64,000 nt of DNA, taken from the NCBI GenBank assembly GCA_963170055.1, contig CAUJGJ010000332.1, forward strand, positions 2,607,001-2,671,000, in the 5' to 3' direction. How positions within the stretch are numbered: the first letter of the stretch is position 1; every line of letters begins with the position of its first letter. This DNA comes from Halisarca cf. caerulea (Eukaryota > Porifera > Demospongiae > Chondrillida > Halisarcidae). Below are positions 46,883 through 60,410 of the stretch, one piece after another. The notes beneath the pieces were generated by a model. It saw nothing but the letters and a program-made list of their open reading frames with translations. It was not told the origin of the DNA and did not search any database. Both the position numbers and the translations under genes were made by a program.

Positions 46883-47302
46883 AATTAGGATGCTGTGTGT
46901 AGTGTACCTTGGATTCAGTGGGTTGGATGTACGCATGCACATACAACACCCAAGAGTGAGTACATATGTATGTGTTATCCATGAATGCCTGAATGCCATC
47001 TCATAACTGATACATACATCCCGGGCTTTTGAACATATATCTCGGGCTTTTGTACATGGGATAATTGCTTGACCCCAAGGTACTCTGTATAGCATTCTAC
47101 ATATTCTTCAAGGATAAGCATTCATTGATTGCATACTCATCCTTCAATACAAGGGTTGGGTATCGTATGTACTGTATGTATATGTATGTATATGTAACCC
47201 CCTGAACACATGAGCACCATTGCATAACTAAGGAATATTGTTTATGTGCTTATTCCTCCTCTAACATGTACGTTGTCATACTATTGCGTCCTATTGGCTA
47301 CA

Positions 47303-47577
47303 TGACCGTAGGAGCACCATTTTGATTGGTCCGGTCAGTATGAGCCAATCACTATATATTGCACCCAGACCGGTTGTATTTCAGTTTATACTATTATTAT
47401 ATACAAGTGCATAATAACACTATTAAACTTGCATTGAAACCATTTACTAAAGCATTTATTGTTTTCAACAAAACAGCTCAAATCAATACTTAAATACAAT
47501 CAATACTTAAATACTGAGTTTGGCAGAAATGTTTGTCCAGTGATAACCGGACCAGCCGCACCTACTCTTACTGCCAC
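47303..47577. mobile_element. Repeat R, first copy in unit C, internally deleted
   Basis: The same ends as the B copy, but about 380 bp of the interior is missing, with a short duplicated atcaatacttaaata at the join. Confidence 0.6.
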
Positions 47578-47607
47578 GATCTTGCTTACATTGGGCTGAA
47601 CTCCCAG

Positions 47608-47778
47608 GATAAAGTCTTGACAAGAACTGTAGGGTCACATGTTGTGCTACACTTACATAGTCCATGCTTGATACAGATCATAACTTGTCAACACAGATCA
47701 CAACAAAGTATAAGCAGTAGATTCTATATAGCAGGAACAATTGTAGCCTGGGGGTGCAACCTTACCCCCTTGAGCCAG
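47608..47778 (+). CDS. Candidate exon p, unit C
   Basis: 57 codons, phase 0-0, ending CAG before gtgatt. It carries I for T in QIITCQ and F for Y in SSRFY relative to A. Borders are conserved. Confidence 0.35.
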
Positions 47779-49025
47779 GTGATTGCTCTCCTTTGGGTGC
47801 TCCTCTCATTCTCTGAATCATACTTTGGTGATTGTAGACTTAGCCCCTTTTACTTGCACCTCACGTGAATGTTGAATGTGTAGATATTTACTATTGTTAG
47901 CCCCTTCCAGTTTCTTTTGCCTTGCATGGACTTACTGTATTCACACCTGCACTCTGTATTTATCAACCAATGAACATCAAAACAACCATTTTAGTCCATT
48001 AATCAATCAACACTGGTTGTGCAGTTCACATTGAATCATTGTTCTTGGTGTCCACAAAGGACGTTAAATGTTAGGAGGAGTGTAGTTTTACTTCTTAATT
48101 CTGTAATAATATTCTAATGCAGTCTTTACTTTGTAAACTTGCGTGATCTCTGTTTGCTTACATTTTATATTGGAAAACCATTGACAATGGTTAACAGGGC
48201 CGTAGGAACCTATTCGGCAGGTACCAATTCACCAATATTTTGTAAACCTTTGTAAAAAAGAATACTTGAAAGTTCTATATTTGCAAGGAAAGTAAGAAAC
48301 CATAATAATCTTGTGCATGACAGGGCCTCGTGCAAGAAATAGTTTATGATAAGAGCCAATCCAACCTTCATTCACTTTGATACTAGCTATATCAATGAAT
48401 TTGCCCAAAATGCAGCGAGTTTTCTTCAAAATAGTAATGAAGGTGAAAATTACCAAGCTGAAGGATAAGACCTTTGTAAACCTGATACCATTGTTGCAGA
48501 GATAAACCGTTATAACATACTCACAAGTAATTCAGGACGAGTGGCGGCAGCCCCACAGGTTTTTTGCCCAAATTACTTGAATGAACCCTAACACTAGCTC
48601 AGTAGGTTATTTCTTTTTTGTAACAGGCACAGTATGGTTGAATTGTCATCGTCATCAAGTTTTGTGCTATATTAATTTAATTTTGTTAGTGATACAAAAA
48701 ATGTTGCCTGACCAAAGAAAAATAGCTTCCTACAGCCCTGGTTAACATGTATTATGTTTCATGAGCAGCCACACAAGTGGTGCTAATGTATCCTCGCATG
48801 TCCTCAGTGCAGTGTGCATAACAGTTGAGAACTGAGTCAGGTACATTGGGGAGCTACTGTTGATCACAGCTAGGTAGAGGCATTGTCTCAGAACTATAAT
48901 CAGTTGTAGTTTAAGAAGTGCAGTGAAACCTATGTTGTCTGGATGTGTGGCAAGGTCCAAAGGGTCTCCATAAGACTACATAAAACTACTGAATTTTGAG
49001 TTGGTGCTTTCTGAATGTCTCACAG

Positions 49026-49094
49026 GAAAAGCTTAGGGGCTTGCTTCTTCAAACAGCAACAACAGAGGACTCATTGAATTGTCGTACAAATGAA
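49026..49094 (+). CDS. Candidate exon r, unit C
   Basis: 23 codons, phase 0-0. It matches A except for the Thr shared with B (ATTEDS). Confidence 0.4.
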
Positions 49095-49286
49095 GTGTAG
49101 CTGTCCTTTCCAACACTTTGGACTTTTACTTATTGTAAATGTGGGATGATCACATGTGTATACTGCATCTTATTTTTCTACTCATTGCATGTTCTGTTAG
49201 TATTGTGGAGATTGGAGTGAGTGTGAGAGCTATTGTTTGTGCATTCACTACATGAATGTCTGTGTCCGTACATGTCTCCTCTCCAG

Positions 49287-49373
49287 GACCAGACTCCAGT
49301 GAATGAGGAGGAATTGTGTGATGCATGGTCAAAATGCAAGTGTAAAACAGTGCATGTGGGAATTAGATCATCA
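49287..49373 (+). CDS. Exon s, unit C (LRR-like)
   Basis: 29 codons between tctcctctccag and gtaagt. The end reads TVHVGIRSS, close to B (VNVEIRSS) and unlike A. Confidence 0.55.
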
Positions 49374-50608
49374 GTAAGTGATGTGTACTGTATCACTGGT
49401 TATGTGACATGCTCTAAAGGATTCTAATTTTGTAGTACTACTGCAGCCATTACCCTTACTCACACCTGGTCCAACACAGAACTTTCATGTACATATTACC
49501 ATCTTATGTTGGTGCATGCTTTGCATTGTCTTATGTCTACACACCACCTGCACAGTCTTGTCACCAGTACAGTCCAGCACGTTGGGTAGTAAACAATGAG
49601 TGCATGAGATCAAGTGTTGTCTGTTGCCTAGCATTGTTCATTGAATTGTATGTCAGTTGTATGAGGACTAGCTAACCAGTACGTATGGAGAGTGGTAGGC
49701 CCTTACCTTGAGGGAAGACTACTTGTATTGCAACAACCTGGTGGTAGAGAAGGTGCTAATTTATCAATGTCATTTCCGCTAAGTATATCACTTTCATTGT
49801 CATACTGCACAATATACATGTATTCCCAAAGTGTATAGGATCGAAGCATGTATATACATGTACACTCTTAAAGCAATTGCCATGTGCTTTGTTAGTTGTT
49901 TCAGAAGTGTGTCAGGACGCATACAAGAAGGGTGCCATTTATGTTGGTAAAAAAGGTTGTAGCTGGTTACCCTGTCCCCCATCTTAAAACTATAGTACGT
50001 ACAGTCAGACTTCACTTGTCTGTGCACATCTGTTCTGGATGTACAGTGGATGCAGCAAGGGTGGAGGATAAATGAGGGAGCAGTAGTCTAGTATACAGTA
50101 GAATATTGCAAATTTGTTCCAATATTAACTGCATAAGGTGAAGGAACTGTATATATGTGAACTGCATAATATATGTGAGGTGAGGATCAGTGAGGTCTCA
50201 CTGTATACAGTATACAGTAGAACTTCCATTGCCTGACACTCTATAGTCTTGTGGCATATCACAAGTGTGTTATATGTACTGTATGTCCTTGTAGTCATTA
50301 CTTACTCATGATTATGTATGTCACACGGCTTACATAAGGTTTAGTCACACAGTAAACACGCGTGCGCACCACGTATTCTTGATTCCGTACTGCTGTTGTC
50401 TCAGGAACAATTGTGTATTGAGAAGTGACTAGGTTGATTCCTAGGTAGTAGACTGAGTTCGATACAAATTATTTATTCATCTCATTTTGTTGTTTATTGG
50501 TTCGTCCCTTGATCTCTCAAGGACACTAACACTACAGTCTCGTGTAGCCCAGACCACACTTTCCATTAGTTCTATTTCTGTAATTGATGGTGACATGATT
50601 TGTTGCAG

Positions 50609-50690
50609 AGAAAGTAGTCTGGTGAAAATCCAATACCAAAGTTGTGTGAGTCCCAAAAGTTGGGGGTTCCTTTGTTATGCCATTGCCCAG
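50609..50690 (+). CDS. Exon t, unit C (plus arm)
   Basis: 82 nt. ESSLVKIQYQSCVSPKSW, then GFLCYAIAQ. Gly to Ser at the second residue. Borders as in A. Confidence 0.5.
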
Positions 50691-51093
50691 GTGATTAAGC
50701 AAAATTCATGGTGTTGACATTAGCGAAGAGAAGCCAGGAAAGGACACTTTCCTGGCATTTCCCAGTATCTAAGGTAAATCCATCGTTTTTGCCACACTAC
50801 CAATTGTGTTTAATGGTCTTTGTGACAAGTAAGGGAGCATTGTCGTTTGTATTAGCCCTTACTTTTGGTAGTGCAGTGAATACGCTGAATTTTCCTTAGT
50901 TAAGAACAGGAAAGTGTCTTTTCCCTGGCTGATATCAGCATAAAAACCTCTTCCTGCTTGTCTCCAAGCTTCTCAGAACTAAATACAGTTGCTGTGTTCT
51001 TTAGCACAGCCTATGTATGCAGAATCTAGAATTGTGCAGCCATCGTTTGCTTATCTTTACTATAACGTCAATCCCATTTATTTTGTTAATCAC

Positions 51094-51175
51094 CTGGGTA
51101 ACCGCATATTAATGGTGCCTCCCAGTTTTGGGGGCTGGCACAACTTTGGTATTTGATCTTCACCAGACCACCTTT
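51094..51175 (-). CDS. Inverted copy of exon t, unit C (minus arm)
   Basis: KGGLVKIKYQSCASPQNW, then EAPLICGYPG, open between cgtcacag and gtgatt. Confidence 0.4.
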
Positions 51176-52034
51176 CTGTGACGAAATGACATCATCATAT
51201 ATAAAAGGAGCAGAAAGTGTGGTCTGGGCTACAAGATACTAGACACTCCATGGACTTCAAACGCAGGTGTCAGATTACAGATCAAGGTTGTTATAATGTT
51301 ATTATGGAGTGATTCATGTCTCTCAGATGATTGATGGTCAGGTTAGAGAGAATGTTGGAGTATTGAGGTGTCAGATTAAGGAAGTTCTACTGTATTACCA
51401 GTATGTTATATACTACGTACGTATAGCATCCGTTACCATGGTAATGGCACAATTGTGATTTTATATTGTATGAAACATGGATGTCTAACTCGCCGTGCGA
51501 TTATACCTCGAAACCTGTGATTTCTGACCAATATAATATACCACACTTTAGTGCTCCTGACTATATAGCTTCCCGAAGTAATGCACACTGAATCGAACTC
51601 ACAAGAAGCCAATCTTCACTGCAAGAAGTGTATATAGCATCGTAGCTGAGAGAGATTTGTTTAGGAATTCTTATCGCCAATTCTCTTCCAAGACTCGATA
51701 ATTAAAGTTTAAATTGCTTTGTGCAATTCCTGGAAGACAAAAACGCTCACCCAACGTCCACAAAGGATGCTTTGGTAGTTAAGACATAGGGAACAGACTG
51801 CATGGCATATAATATGCACTTACCTTCAAGTGCTTCACACTCTCGGGACTCAGCATTTCATATGCTGTACAACCCTCACCCCTATGTCTTCACTACTATG
51901 TAACATGCATGTATCTATGACTTGAACGGAGATTCATTCATTATGTACTACATAAAGTATAGCCACACACAGTTTCAGATTCCACCTAATAAGGCCTACA
52001 GGGAGGGGAGGGGGGAGATACTTAGTATATAGTC

Positions 52035-52318
52035 CAGTGTTTTCCCCAAACAAATTTAAAGGGGGAGGGGTATAGCGGTTAGTGCTGCTGGGTGCCTGGC
52101 TTTCTAGTTTTCTTGTCTCGAATTAGAGGTGGAGTAAACAACTATACTGAACATATTGTATGGTTATTATCAGTGACAATATGTATATTATTAGAATTGA
52201 GTTGCTTCTAGCTTTTTATCAAGCTTTTAGTGTACAGTACTACATTGAAGTTGAAATTTTTGCTATCCAAGATTATAGGGGAATGCAGTGCCCCCTACCC
52301 CTCTTCAGGGGAACACTG
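52035..52318. mobile_element. TIR MITE with 6-bp target duplication, unit C
   Basis: Third orthologue, with ends CAGTGTTTTCCCC and AACACTG. The flanking word is tatagtc on the left and atagtc on the right. Confidence 0.75.
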
Positions 52319-52394
52319 ATAGTCTACTTCATTCACTAGTAAAAAGTTTGAATTACTTTAATATAAGCAGTTATTCACACAACTCCAACTGCAG

Positions 52395-52558
52395 GACTGT
52401 CGACCTTGTGCAGAAAAATCAGCAGATATTATGTTGGGGATATTCAATCCACCTGCAATCTGCCAAAAAATGACCACAAATATATCCAGTTATTTGGTAT
52501 CTATCAAATTGACAGTTGTCCTTGTAATTCAGGTCTTACAACTCTTCCCTTCATGCAG
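52395..52558 (+). pseudogene. Exon u, unit C, one-base frameshift
   Basis: 164 nt where A has 162 and B 165. One base is lost near aatccacctgcaatc, so the downstream FQLFGIYQIDSC part lies in another frame. Both splice borders are kept. Either this copy is dead, the exon is skipped, or the base reflects an assembly error. Confidence 0.55.
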
Positions 52559-52606
52559 GTTCAGTGTGTTTTTTGGATTATTTGTTATTACCTCAAAATC
52601 CAGATG

Positions 52607-53063
52607 CAGAGGCGGATCCAGGATTTTGAGAAAGGGGGGGCGCAAAATTCGGTACAGACTAGCATGTAATACAGCATGTAATACTCATCGAAATGACATA
52701 TCATGAGAAAAAATCCAGAATTGATGCGTGCACGGCGCACGTTTTTCTGCCATTTGTTCACTGATGATGTCATCAAGCATGGTCATTCCCAGTATAATAA
52801 AATGGCTGACTCACAACTTGTGGAGAATCGGTGATAGTTTTTTCGAAACAGAAGAAACTTTTCTTATTGGCGATTGATCAGAATACAATAATTTGACCTT
52901 TCTTATTCCTATTCACTCATTTTTGTTTCTTGTTTAAACCTTCCATTACCAAATCTTTCTGACTTCACAATAAAGATTGTAAGTTGTTCTTTTTTAAAAA
53001 TTGAGGCATTCACAAAATAGGGGGGGCGCGCGCCCTGGGCGCCCTTGCCTGGATCCGCTACTG
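52607..53063. mobile_element. hAT-like TIR element private to unit C, 457 bp
   Basis: Ends CAGAGGCGGATCCAGG and the complement of CAGTAGCGGATCCAGG, flanked by the 5-bp repeat agatg (52602-52606 and 53064-53068). G and C runs sit just inside each end. A and B show the empty site. The CAGnnGCGGATCCAGG end is typical of hAT-type MITEs. It lies 48 bp downstream of exon u. Confidence 0.85.
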
Positions 53064-53672
53064 AGATGTCCTCCTTTATGTATACAGTAGATGTAGTATT
53101 TTACACTAACAGTGTGTAAAATGTAAACAGACTCAGTATAATTCATGGGTTACTTAAAATAGTTTATCTTGTGGGTTGTGTGTTAGCATGCAGTATTGAG
53201 TAATTTGGTGTAACTTGGTAACGAGTGCTCTCCCAGAGCAAGACCATGTTAGTATGTACCCAATAAAGTTTACAGCATGTCCAGAATGGTGCTACTACAG
53301 GACCCAGTTTAAATGTTGTATTGCCTCAATTGTTGAATGCTGAATTGCAAAACCTTGTTTTAGTGAAGAGTACATGTGGTGCTCTGTATCACAACAAGGA
53401 GTATCAGCCAATGCCAACAACATACTGTTTTGTTCTATGTTTCTTTGTTTTTGTCAGGTGATCTTTATACCCTTGGCTTAGGAGGGTTGAGAGTAATATT
53501 GTTTTGGGCAAATGGGTGTTAGAGTACTTTGTGCATGCTAGACATCACTTGGTTTGTTTACTGGGTATAAGAATTGAGTGTCCACCCATTCTATCAGCCT
53601 GATAATGGATTTTGAACTGTACATATCACTGTACGATACTGTATCATGTTCACTTCTTTCTATTTTTCACAG

Positions 53673-53784
53673 GAACATGATTGTGCAAGATATTTTGTAA
53701 AATCAGTGTTGAAAGGAATGTCAATTAATAGACATGTACAACACTTGAAAGTTGATACTTCCTATGTGAGCCCATATTTTCAAG
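53673..53784 (+). CDS. Exon v, unit C (LRR-like)
   Basis: 112 nt, phase 0 in and 1 out. EHDCARYFVKSVLKGMSI, then NRHVQHLKVDTSYVSPYFQ. It shares the five extra codons with B. Confidence 0.6.
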
Positions 53785-53880
53785 GTATGTATCCTTCCTT
53801 GTCTACTCTGTAGTTGCTACGATCAATTCAAAACACCGTAAATTTCACTATACGGCTGTGCAGTACCATGTCACTTCATG

Positions 53881-54548
53881 GCCGTAGGAGCACCATTTTG
53901 ATTGGTCCGATCAGTTTGAGCCGATCACTACATACTATGCTCAGACCGGTCATGTTTCAGTTCATACTATTATTATATGCAAGTGCATAATAACACTATT
54001 GAACTTGTATATATTGAAACCGATAACTAAAGCATTTATTATTTAATTCCCAACAAAACAGCTCAAATCAATACTTAAGACTTATATTTGGTAAAAAGGG
54101 CTTCTCCGCTGGCTTATTCTGTCCAAAAGACGTCTTTAGGAATGTAATTTTATCTGGACCAATGTGGAGAGGCAGATAGCAACGGGTTATCCAACGATTC
54201 AGCAATGATTTTCCAGCACCGTTGTACGAAAGAATAGCACTCCACGAACGAAGTATTGACGCACGTGACTGCATGTAAAAATGGCGTCGAAGTGGCCACA
54301 TTTCTTGCGCGATCGGCAGAATCATCTAGTACATTATCGTGGATAAGCAGACTGATTAGAAATCTCCCAATTCTGGTATATAAAGCTAGTTTAAGCTGTA
54401 ATGAAAGATTGTCATAGCTTCTTGGGTTATGTGTATTTCTGGGTCTGCTAAAATGTTTGTTTCTTAAATTTACAATATAATTATACTGAGTTTGGCTGAA
54501 ATATTGGTCCAGTGAAAACCGGACCAACCGGACCTACTCCTGCAGCCA
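53881..54548. mobile_element. Repeat R, second copy in unit C
   Basis: Starts gccgtaggagcaccatttt and ends cctactcctgcagcc. It retains the segment missing in A. Contains a minus-strand frame (54150-54527) of unknown meaning. Confidence 0.65.
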
Positions 54549-54744
54549 TACATGCTCTTCCATTGTTTTGAGGGCATTTAAATTCCTGACTTCACTCCAG
54601 GTATAGGATGATGGTGTAACAGTAACAGTTACTGTTTGCTTATTCAACTGTACTATACGGATTTCTCGAGTCTTTTGGAGCTCTTAAGCCTGCGTATCTC
54701 CGCGTAAGTACTGCTATTAGAGTGGAGGTGGTTGCGCCTCACAA

Positions 54745-55008
54745 CTACCAAAAGACCATGTTAGTGTCTCCACATTTGTTCCTTGTTTGAAGTACATGCA
54801 CTCCACTGATCATCTTTGTCATTTGTTTCCCTTCATTCTGGAGTCCAAGGATAATAGTATTGTTTGTCAAATGCTCTTGTGCCAAAGCACCAACCTCAAA
54901 GTAGTCTTCACATAATATCATCACACACCAGTCATTGTTTAGCATGTTGTCTATACAGTACAGTAAACTGCTTACCTTCTGATACTTGACTCTTTGAAGT
55001 AAAGACAT
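54745..55008 (-). other. Conserved minus-strand open frame, unit C
   Basis: 87 codons from MSLLQRVKYQK. A 3-nt gain changes the middle to MILCEDYFEVGAL. The end is as in A and B. Confidence 0.3.
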
Positions 55009-55389
55009 GATAGTGTAGTTAATCTAAAGGACATACTGTAATTGGATTTCCAGAAATATTTCCTCCCTAATATATGTTTCACCTACAAAAAGAGGGCACC
55101 CTCCATACAAAGCACGAAGACAACTGAATTGGTATTGTTTCCGCTATGGTGTTGGCAGGTATTAGTTAGTAAATTTGGTGGCACTGTGCAAAATCACTGA
55201 AATAGGTATTCATTATTGTTTCTGTCTGTTATAAAGAGAATGGAATTGAAGTGAATGATGAAAGCTTTCTGGAAACACAAAGTTACCACTTGTAAACTAC
55301 CAAGATGGTGTCATATACATGCACAACTTCAGAATTAAATGCATTTTTCCTGCCAAATTTTAGCATTACAGTATTAGTCAAGGGTGGAC

Positions 55390-55542
55390 ATGATTGTGAC
55401 AGCATCAATTTTTGCTGCAATGGCTACCATACACTTCAATTTAGCTGTTTTTGCTTGTGAAGAAACGGATTCATGTCCAATTGAGGGCACAGATGAGTTT
55501 GTAAGAACATGTAAGGAATGTACATGGTTGAGATATATATAA
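55390..55542 (+). CDS. Short ORF with hydrophobic leader, unit C
   Basis: 50 codons and TAA. The leader is MIVTASIFAAMATIHFNLA. The four cysteines of the A copy are kept. Confidence 0.3.
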   Translation: MIVTASIFAAMATIHFNLAVFACEETDSCPIEGTDEFVRTCKECTWLRYI

Positions 55543-56215
55543 ACCAAGCCACTCAGCAAAAATGTGGCAGTGATGAAATTACGAAATTGATACCTCTTTG
55601 GAGAACACATTAATTGAAACACGCTCTGAATTTAGTCCCTAGCTGCTACAGTAAAATCTCCACACTTAATTTGCTGCCTAACAATAATTTCTAGCATCAT
55701 AGGTACAGTACAATCAGCTACCTCAGAGTATTTGATATTCATCAAGTCTGAAATCCTTCAAGCATGCAATATCAAATTTGTAACTCATGATCAATCATTT
55801 CATTTTATGGATTCTGCATGAACTCAGTGTTTATTGTGTATGTAATTATCTGTGTGTACATTGCCTTTGTTACTTTGTGGCATTTAATTGTGTTTATTAT
55901 GAACTTGTCTGTGTGAGTATAGCTATGCCTGCGTTACTGTGTACCTGAATGTCCAGGACCTGCATGAAAATCCACTCTAAGACTTGTGGATGCAGCATTC
56001 CTGTTTCAAATGATTTATCTATCTATAGTACACTTCATAAAAAACCTGACGGGAATAGCCCTTTCCGGTTCGAATTTGATACTTTCCATCACATTTAGTG
56101 TTTGGCGAGTTTCTATTAGCGGCAGGCGTTTGATGTTTGACTATCACTAATTTAAGCATCAACCGCGAAGCGTTAACGGATGTCAGTTTACGTTTATTAA
56201 CTTAGATTTTTCTTC

Positions 56216-56383
56216 ATGAAGGTAACAGTTCATTTAGATATGACGGCAAGACGTATCTTGAGGTATATTCAAAGCTTGAAAGACAAGATGACACGTCTGG
56301 AAAGTTTCACGAAGGATAAGCAGTCCAGCAGTCGCTGTGAAGATAAAGTTGAGCGAAAGGAAATTCACTGCTTTATAAAATAA
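56216..56383 (+). CDS. Short ORF, 55 aa, basic, unit C
   Basis: MKVTVHLDMTARRILRYIQ to HCFIK with TAA as stop. The substitutions include silent GTC to GTT and TTC to TTT. The antisense frame seen in A and B has a stop here. Confidence 0.4.
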   Translation: MKVTVHLDMTARRILRYIQSLKDKMTRLESFTKDKQSSSRCEDKVERKEIHCFIK

Positions 56384-57019
56384 CTCACAAACGTCACTCC
56401 TTCGAATTTCTTTGAATCAATAAAAGTATACATTCATTTGGCAGCATTTAAGGGGTGAACCGAGAAAAGATTAATTCGGATAAACGCTATCGGATTACGG
56501 CTTTCAGTAAATCGCACAGTGGAGCGATAATTTCGCTTTTGCAACTGATATTCCGTCACCAGAAAAGCGCGAATACCTGTTAGAAGATTTCAGTTGGCGT
56601 CACAATTATTATGAAATGTACTGTATCTATCTATCTATTCTTAAGTGCTTTGTACAGTGGTACTCTTAAAGAGAATTCCCACCATCCGACTAAATGGTAA
56701 CTACAAATGTAAAGGATGGTAATAGGGTGAAAAGCGTGGAAAAGGGACAGATAATGTGCACCTTTTGCTAGATTTAGTGCTTTGGCATTTTAGACTGTTG
56801 TGCAGGTAGTAACGTTCTTTGGGTCTTCTGTATGTGTACATTGGATGAATAATCATCCAGTGCTTTAAGTGAGAGTAGTTCTGTGATTAGTTCAAAGTTG
56901 TCTCATACTGATTGACGGAGCATTTTCTATGCCTGGCACCCTAGGGATAGCATGCAAACCATAATGCACAGTAGGTATGGCTGAATGGCTCATTTGTTTG
57001 ATCTGACAACTGTGTCAGG

Positions 57020-57372
57020 TCACCAGCTCCTTGTTGTGATGGTGTCTGCACAGCAGTTGTTTTGCCCTTTAATTCCAGCAATGCATGATCAAGTCTTTTC
57101 CCATTTGTCCTACCTTCAAATAAGACAATAGGAAAAATTACCTTGCACTTTGGATTTCCATATTCTGGAATGTAATAACTTCAGGGAGAGCACTTTGTTA
57201 TCATATTGTGTAGTTCCTTTTCTAGACTATCCATTCTTTCTTTAGCTCTATTGTTATTGTAAATGACAGCATCCAATATTCATTGATTAACATCATCTGC
57301 ATATTGCTCACTTTCATCTTTCAAACTAGCCACAATACAGATTGCACATTGAATAGACCTATTGCATCCTGT
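57020..57372 (-). pseudogene. Broken copy of minus-strand exon, unit C
   Basis: Homologous to 37238-37597 but with a TGA in the part reading LNQS in B, the same in-frame TGA after CSP as A, and loss of the region just after the acceptor. Confidence 0.5.
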
Positions 57373-57771
57373 CGTGTGAGCTGGCAAAAGTATTCTTTCT
57401 CAGACACCCATTAGTTGTATTATTTTAAGGTATCATTGGATGCTACTGTTATCCTACTATCAGTACGTGAGTGTAGGAATGTAATTCAGGAAGTAAGGAT
57501 ACTTACATTGAAGGCACTGCCACGCAGTCGTAAAACTCATGTTTACAGACATGTCTTGTGGCGATTAAGTTATGCACATCATCGGAGCTATGAATACCAT
57601 TATTATTGCTTTATTGAAACTTTGTTAAATGTTACAAATTACTAACAATGACTCAGAATTAGTTTTAGACTGTTCTTTTGGTACCAGTATGCTGGTAATC
57701 TCAGTCAACGTTGAGCAGCCATTTTCCATGCTATGCATAAAATTTGTCTTCATAAGCATGTGATATGACAG

Positions 57772-58420
57772 GCCCGTATAAGTTGGGGGATTCGGGTGGT
57801 CTGTCTGAAACCCCACTGGATAGATGGGTTCCACTTGCCAGAATAAGTAAATCTTTTATTGCAGTATTGTTCTTGAATGTACAGCAATTTAAAGGAAAAA
57901 ACAGCTATAGAATTCTCTTGAAACTACAAAATATCTAGTACAATAAGCTATAACTAAATTCCATCTCTATACTTTGAGAACTAGGGCCATCTCTGAGATT
58001 GCAAAGTTGGGGACACCATTTTGTTGTGATTTCAATATGTTTCATGACACATAATCACAAGGGCAACTCAACACTATAGAAAATCATGCTTATATAATGA
58101 ACAAATTTGTATGTCTAAATTATGTTCTATTATAAAACATTCAACTTGTTTTATTGATTTTCTGAAACAGTGGGTGATTCTAAGGGTCCCTGGGAGGAAG
58201 GTTCTACTGGTACAGTATCTGTAGTATGTTGGAGCAATATAATACACACATTGGCACAGGGCTAGATGAGCATGGGCTACACATGGGCTAAACAGGCTCG
58301 TATAATTTGGGGGGGTTGGGTGGTTTGTCCGAAACCCCACTGGACAGATGAGTTCCACTTGCCAGAATATGTAAATCTTTTATTGCAGTATTGTTCTTGT
58401 ATGTACAGAAATTTTAGGGT
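57772..58420. repeat. Pair of ~120-bp direct repeats, unit C
   Basis: Copies at about 57772-57895 and 58289-58420, collinear with A and B. Confidence 0.6.
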
Positions 58421-58620
58421 TAGTTGGACTGAGTGCACACTGTGCAAATTCCTACATCCCACAGAACATACATATAATGTGCTGCACATGTGGGATGTAG
58501 GAATTGGCACAGTGTGCACTCATTCCCAGCTAAACTTTGTTTAGCCCTATACCCATCTAAATTCCTACATCCCACAGCACATACGTATAATGTGCTGCAC
58601 ATGTGGGATGTAGGAATTGG
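58421..58620. repeat. Hairpin inverted repeat plus tandem second hairpin, unit C
   Basis: The first hairpin is at 58421-58533 and the shorter second at 58560-58620, as in B. Confidence 0.7.
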
Positions 58621-60410
58621 CACAGTGTGCACTCATTCCCAACTAAACTTTGTCTAGCCCTATACCCATCTAGCCTCCAGTTTTTGGAGGGTCCTTTTTG
58701 ATAAAGCCTTTTTGCACAATCCTGTGTCAACCCTACATCTTTCCACCATTTTTAATTGTATTTTATACACCCTATGTACATACATATAGACATTAATGTA
58801 GAATAAGTAGTTGTAAGTTAAATATGCCATGCAGACAGAGTGCCTATGTGTCAAGCATCATTTGACTGTATAACTTGCTGACAACATAAGATCACATTTG
58901 TAAACAAAGTAAATATCAGTGAATACCCCCAAAGAATACTTTCATTGTGTTTCTTGTTTACAGTGTTAAGTTGCTTCTTAATTGCCTTGACAAGCTCATT
59001 TCGTTTTGTTTGACCTGGAGCACCTTCTTTTAAGATGATTTGAAGGTACTTGGCTCTAGTCATAGGTTTCTATCCATAGATTCAAAACGGGTTTGATGTC
59101 CACATTTTATATAGTTGAAATTGCAGTACTAAGGTACCATTTCCATGGTAGCAGGTGCTTTTAATTTTATAGTGCGTGAGTTCCCAGTCTTTGGTGACTT
59201 TACCACTGAAATAGATATGTACACGTCTGTGTACTTTAATATAGAAGTCATGTAACAAGATGTAGTTTATCATAACCTTATGACTGCATAATGCTCTAAA
59301 CATTTGTTTATTTCTTTCCTAATGACACTTTTGACTCAGCAATTATGTAAATGAGCTATTTGAACCCAAAAGCCATCACAAGTCATGTATGATGAACCTA
59401 TCCACATTCTCTGTACAACCAGAATACATCAGCAGACCAGCCGTATGTATGTATGCATGCAACATGGGGTTACTGTACCTGTGACCACTTTACCAAACAA
59501 TAATCCAATTTTCATCCAATCTTGACTGGTATAGAAGAATAGTAACGTAGCATTCCGAGGCATGTGTAGAGATGTTTGGGTCCATCTGGGATCTATAGTA
59601 TAGTATGAAGTATTTATCAAAAGTGACAGTCATGTTAGATGATGTAGGGTCAATGACAAGTAGCTGCGTAGTGTTTTGCGATCAATTAGAGCAGTCATTT
59701 TATTCACCAAATCTAGCTGTCATTATAGTTATTTGACACCCGGCTATAATAGACCAACTATGGCTGTTTTCAATCCTGGCTACTAGATGAACCCAGCCTT
59801 CATGCCAACACAGCCTTTGTTTGGTGAAATGTGATGTGCTATTGTAGTACAGTGGTCCCCTGTGAATTGCATACCCTTGGGACTTGGTAAAAGTTTTCCC
59901 TTATCCAATACATACACTCCTGCTGTGCAAGCAGTGGGGACTGTATATAATATGTATATTTGTATGAATTTGTGCATTTATTGTGATATATATGCATAGA
60001 GTGAAGTGAATAACATGTTTCAAATGGGACTTGGGAGAGGTAGAAAGAACTGTTATTGGCTTTTTCATTGCAGGGTAACTGGGTAACTGACTGGGATAAG
60101 CAGTTTAAATTTAGTGTGTGGTTACTATTCTTATAAGCAGTATGCTTTATATACTTGGTGAATATAAGTGAACTGAACTTCTTATTCCTAAGTATATCCA
60201 GAATATTCCTTTAAGCAGTTAATTTACTACAGTGCACATATATAAATGATTCTGTAATTTGAGACTACATTCCACTAACCAGAATATTCCTTTAACCAGT
60301 ATTCGAATATGTGGGGAGCACTGTACTTGCAACCTCTCATTTCGTTGATATCATTTGTCACTGGTTTATTAGTGTTCTGTAATTATATTATGGGATCTAC
60401 TTTGTTGCAG

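Larger units (their letters stand above)
50470..51230. repeat. Fold-back inverted repeat, unit C
   Basis: Same architecture as in A and B. The inner stem has diverged (ggacactttcctggc on the left against aacaggaaagtgtc on the right), so pairing is a little weaker. Confidence 0.65.
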
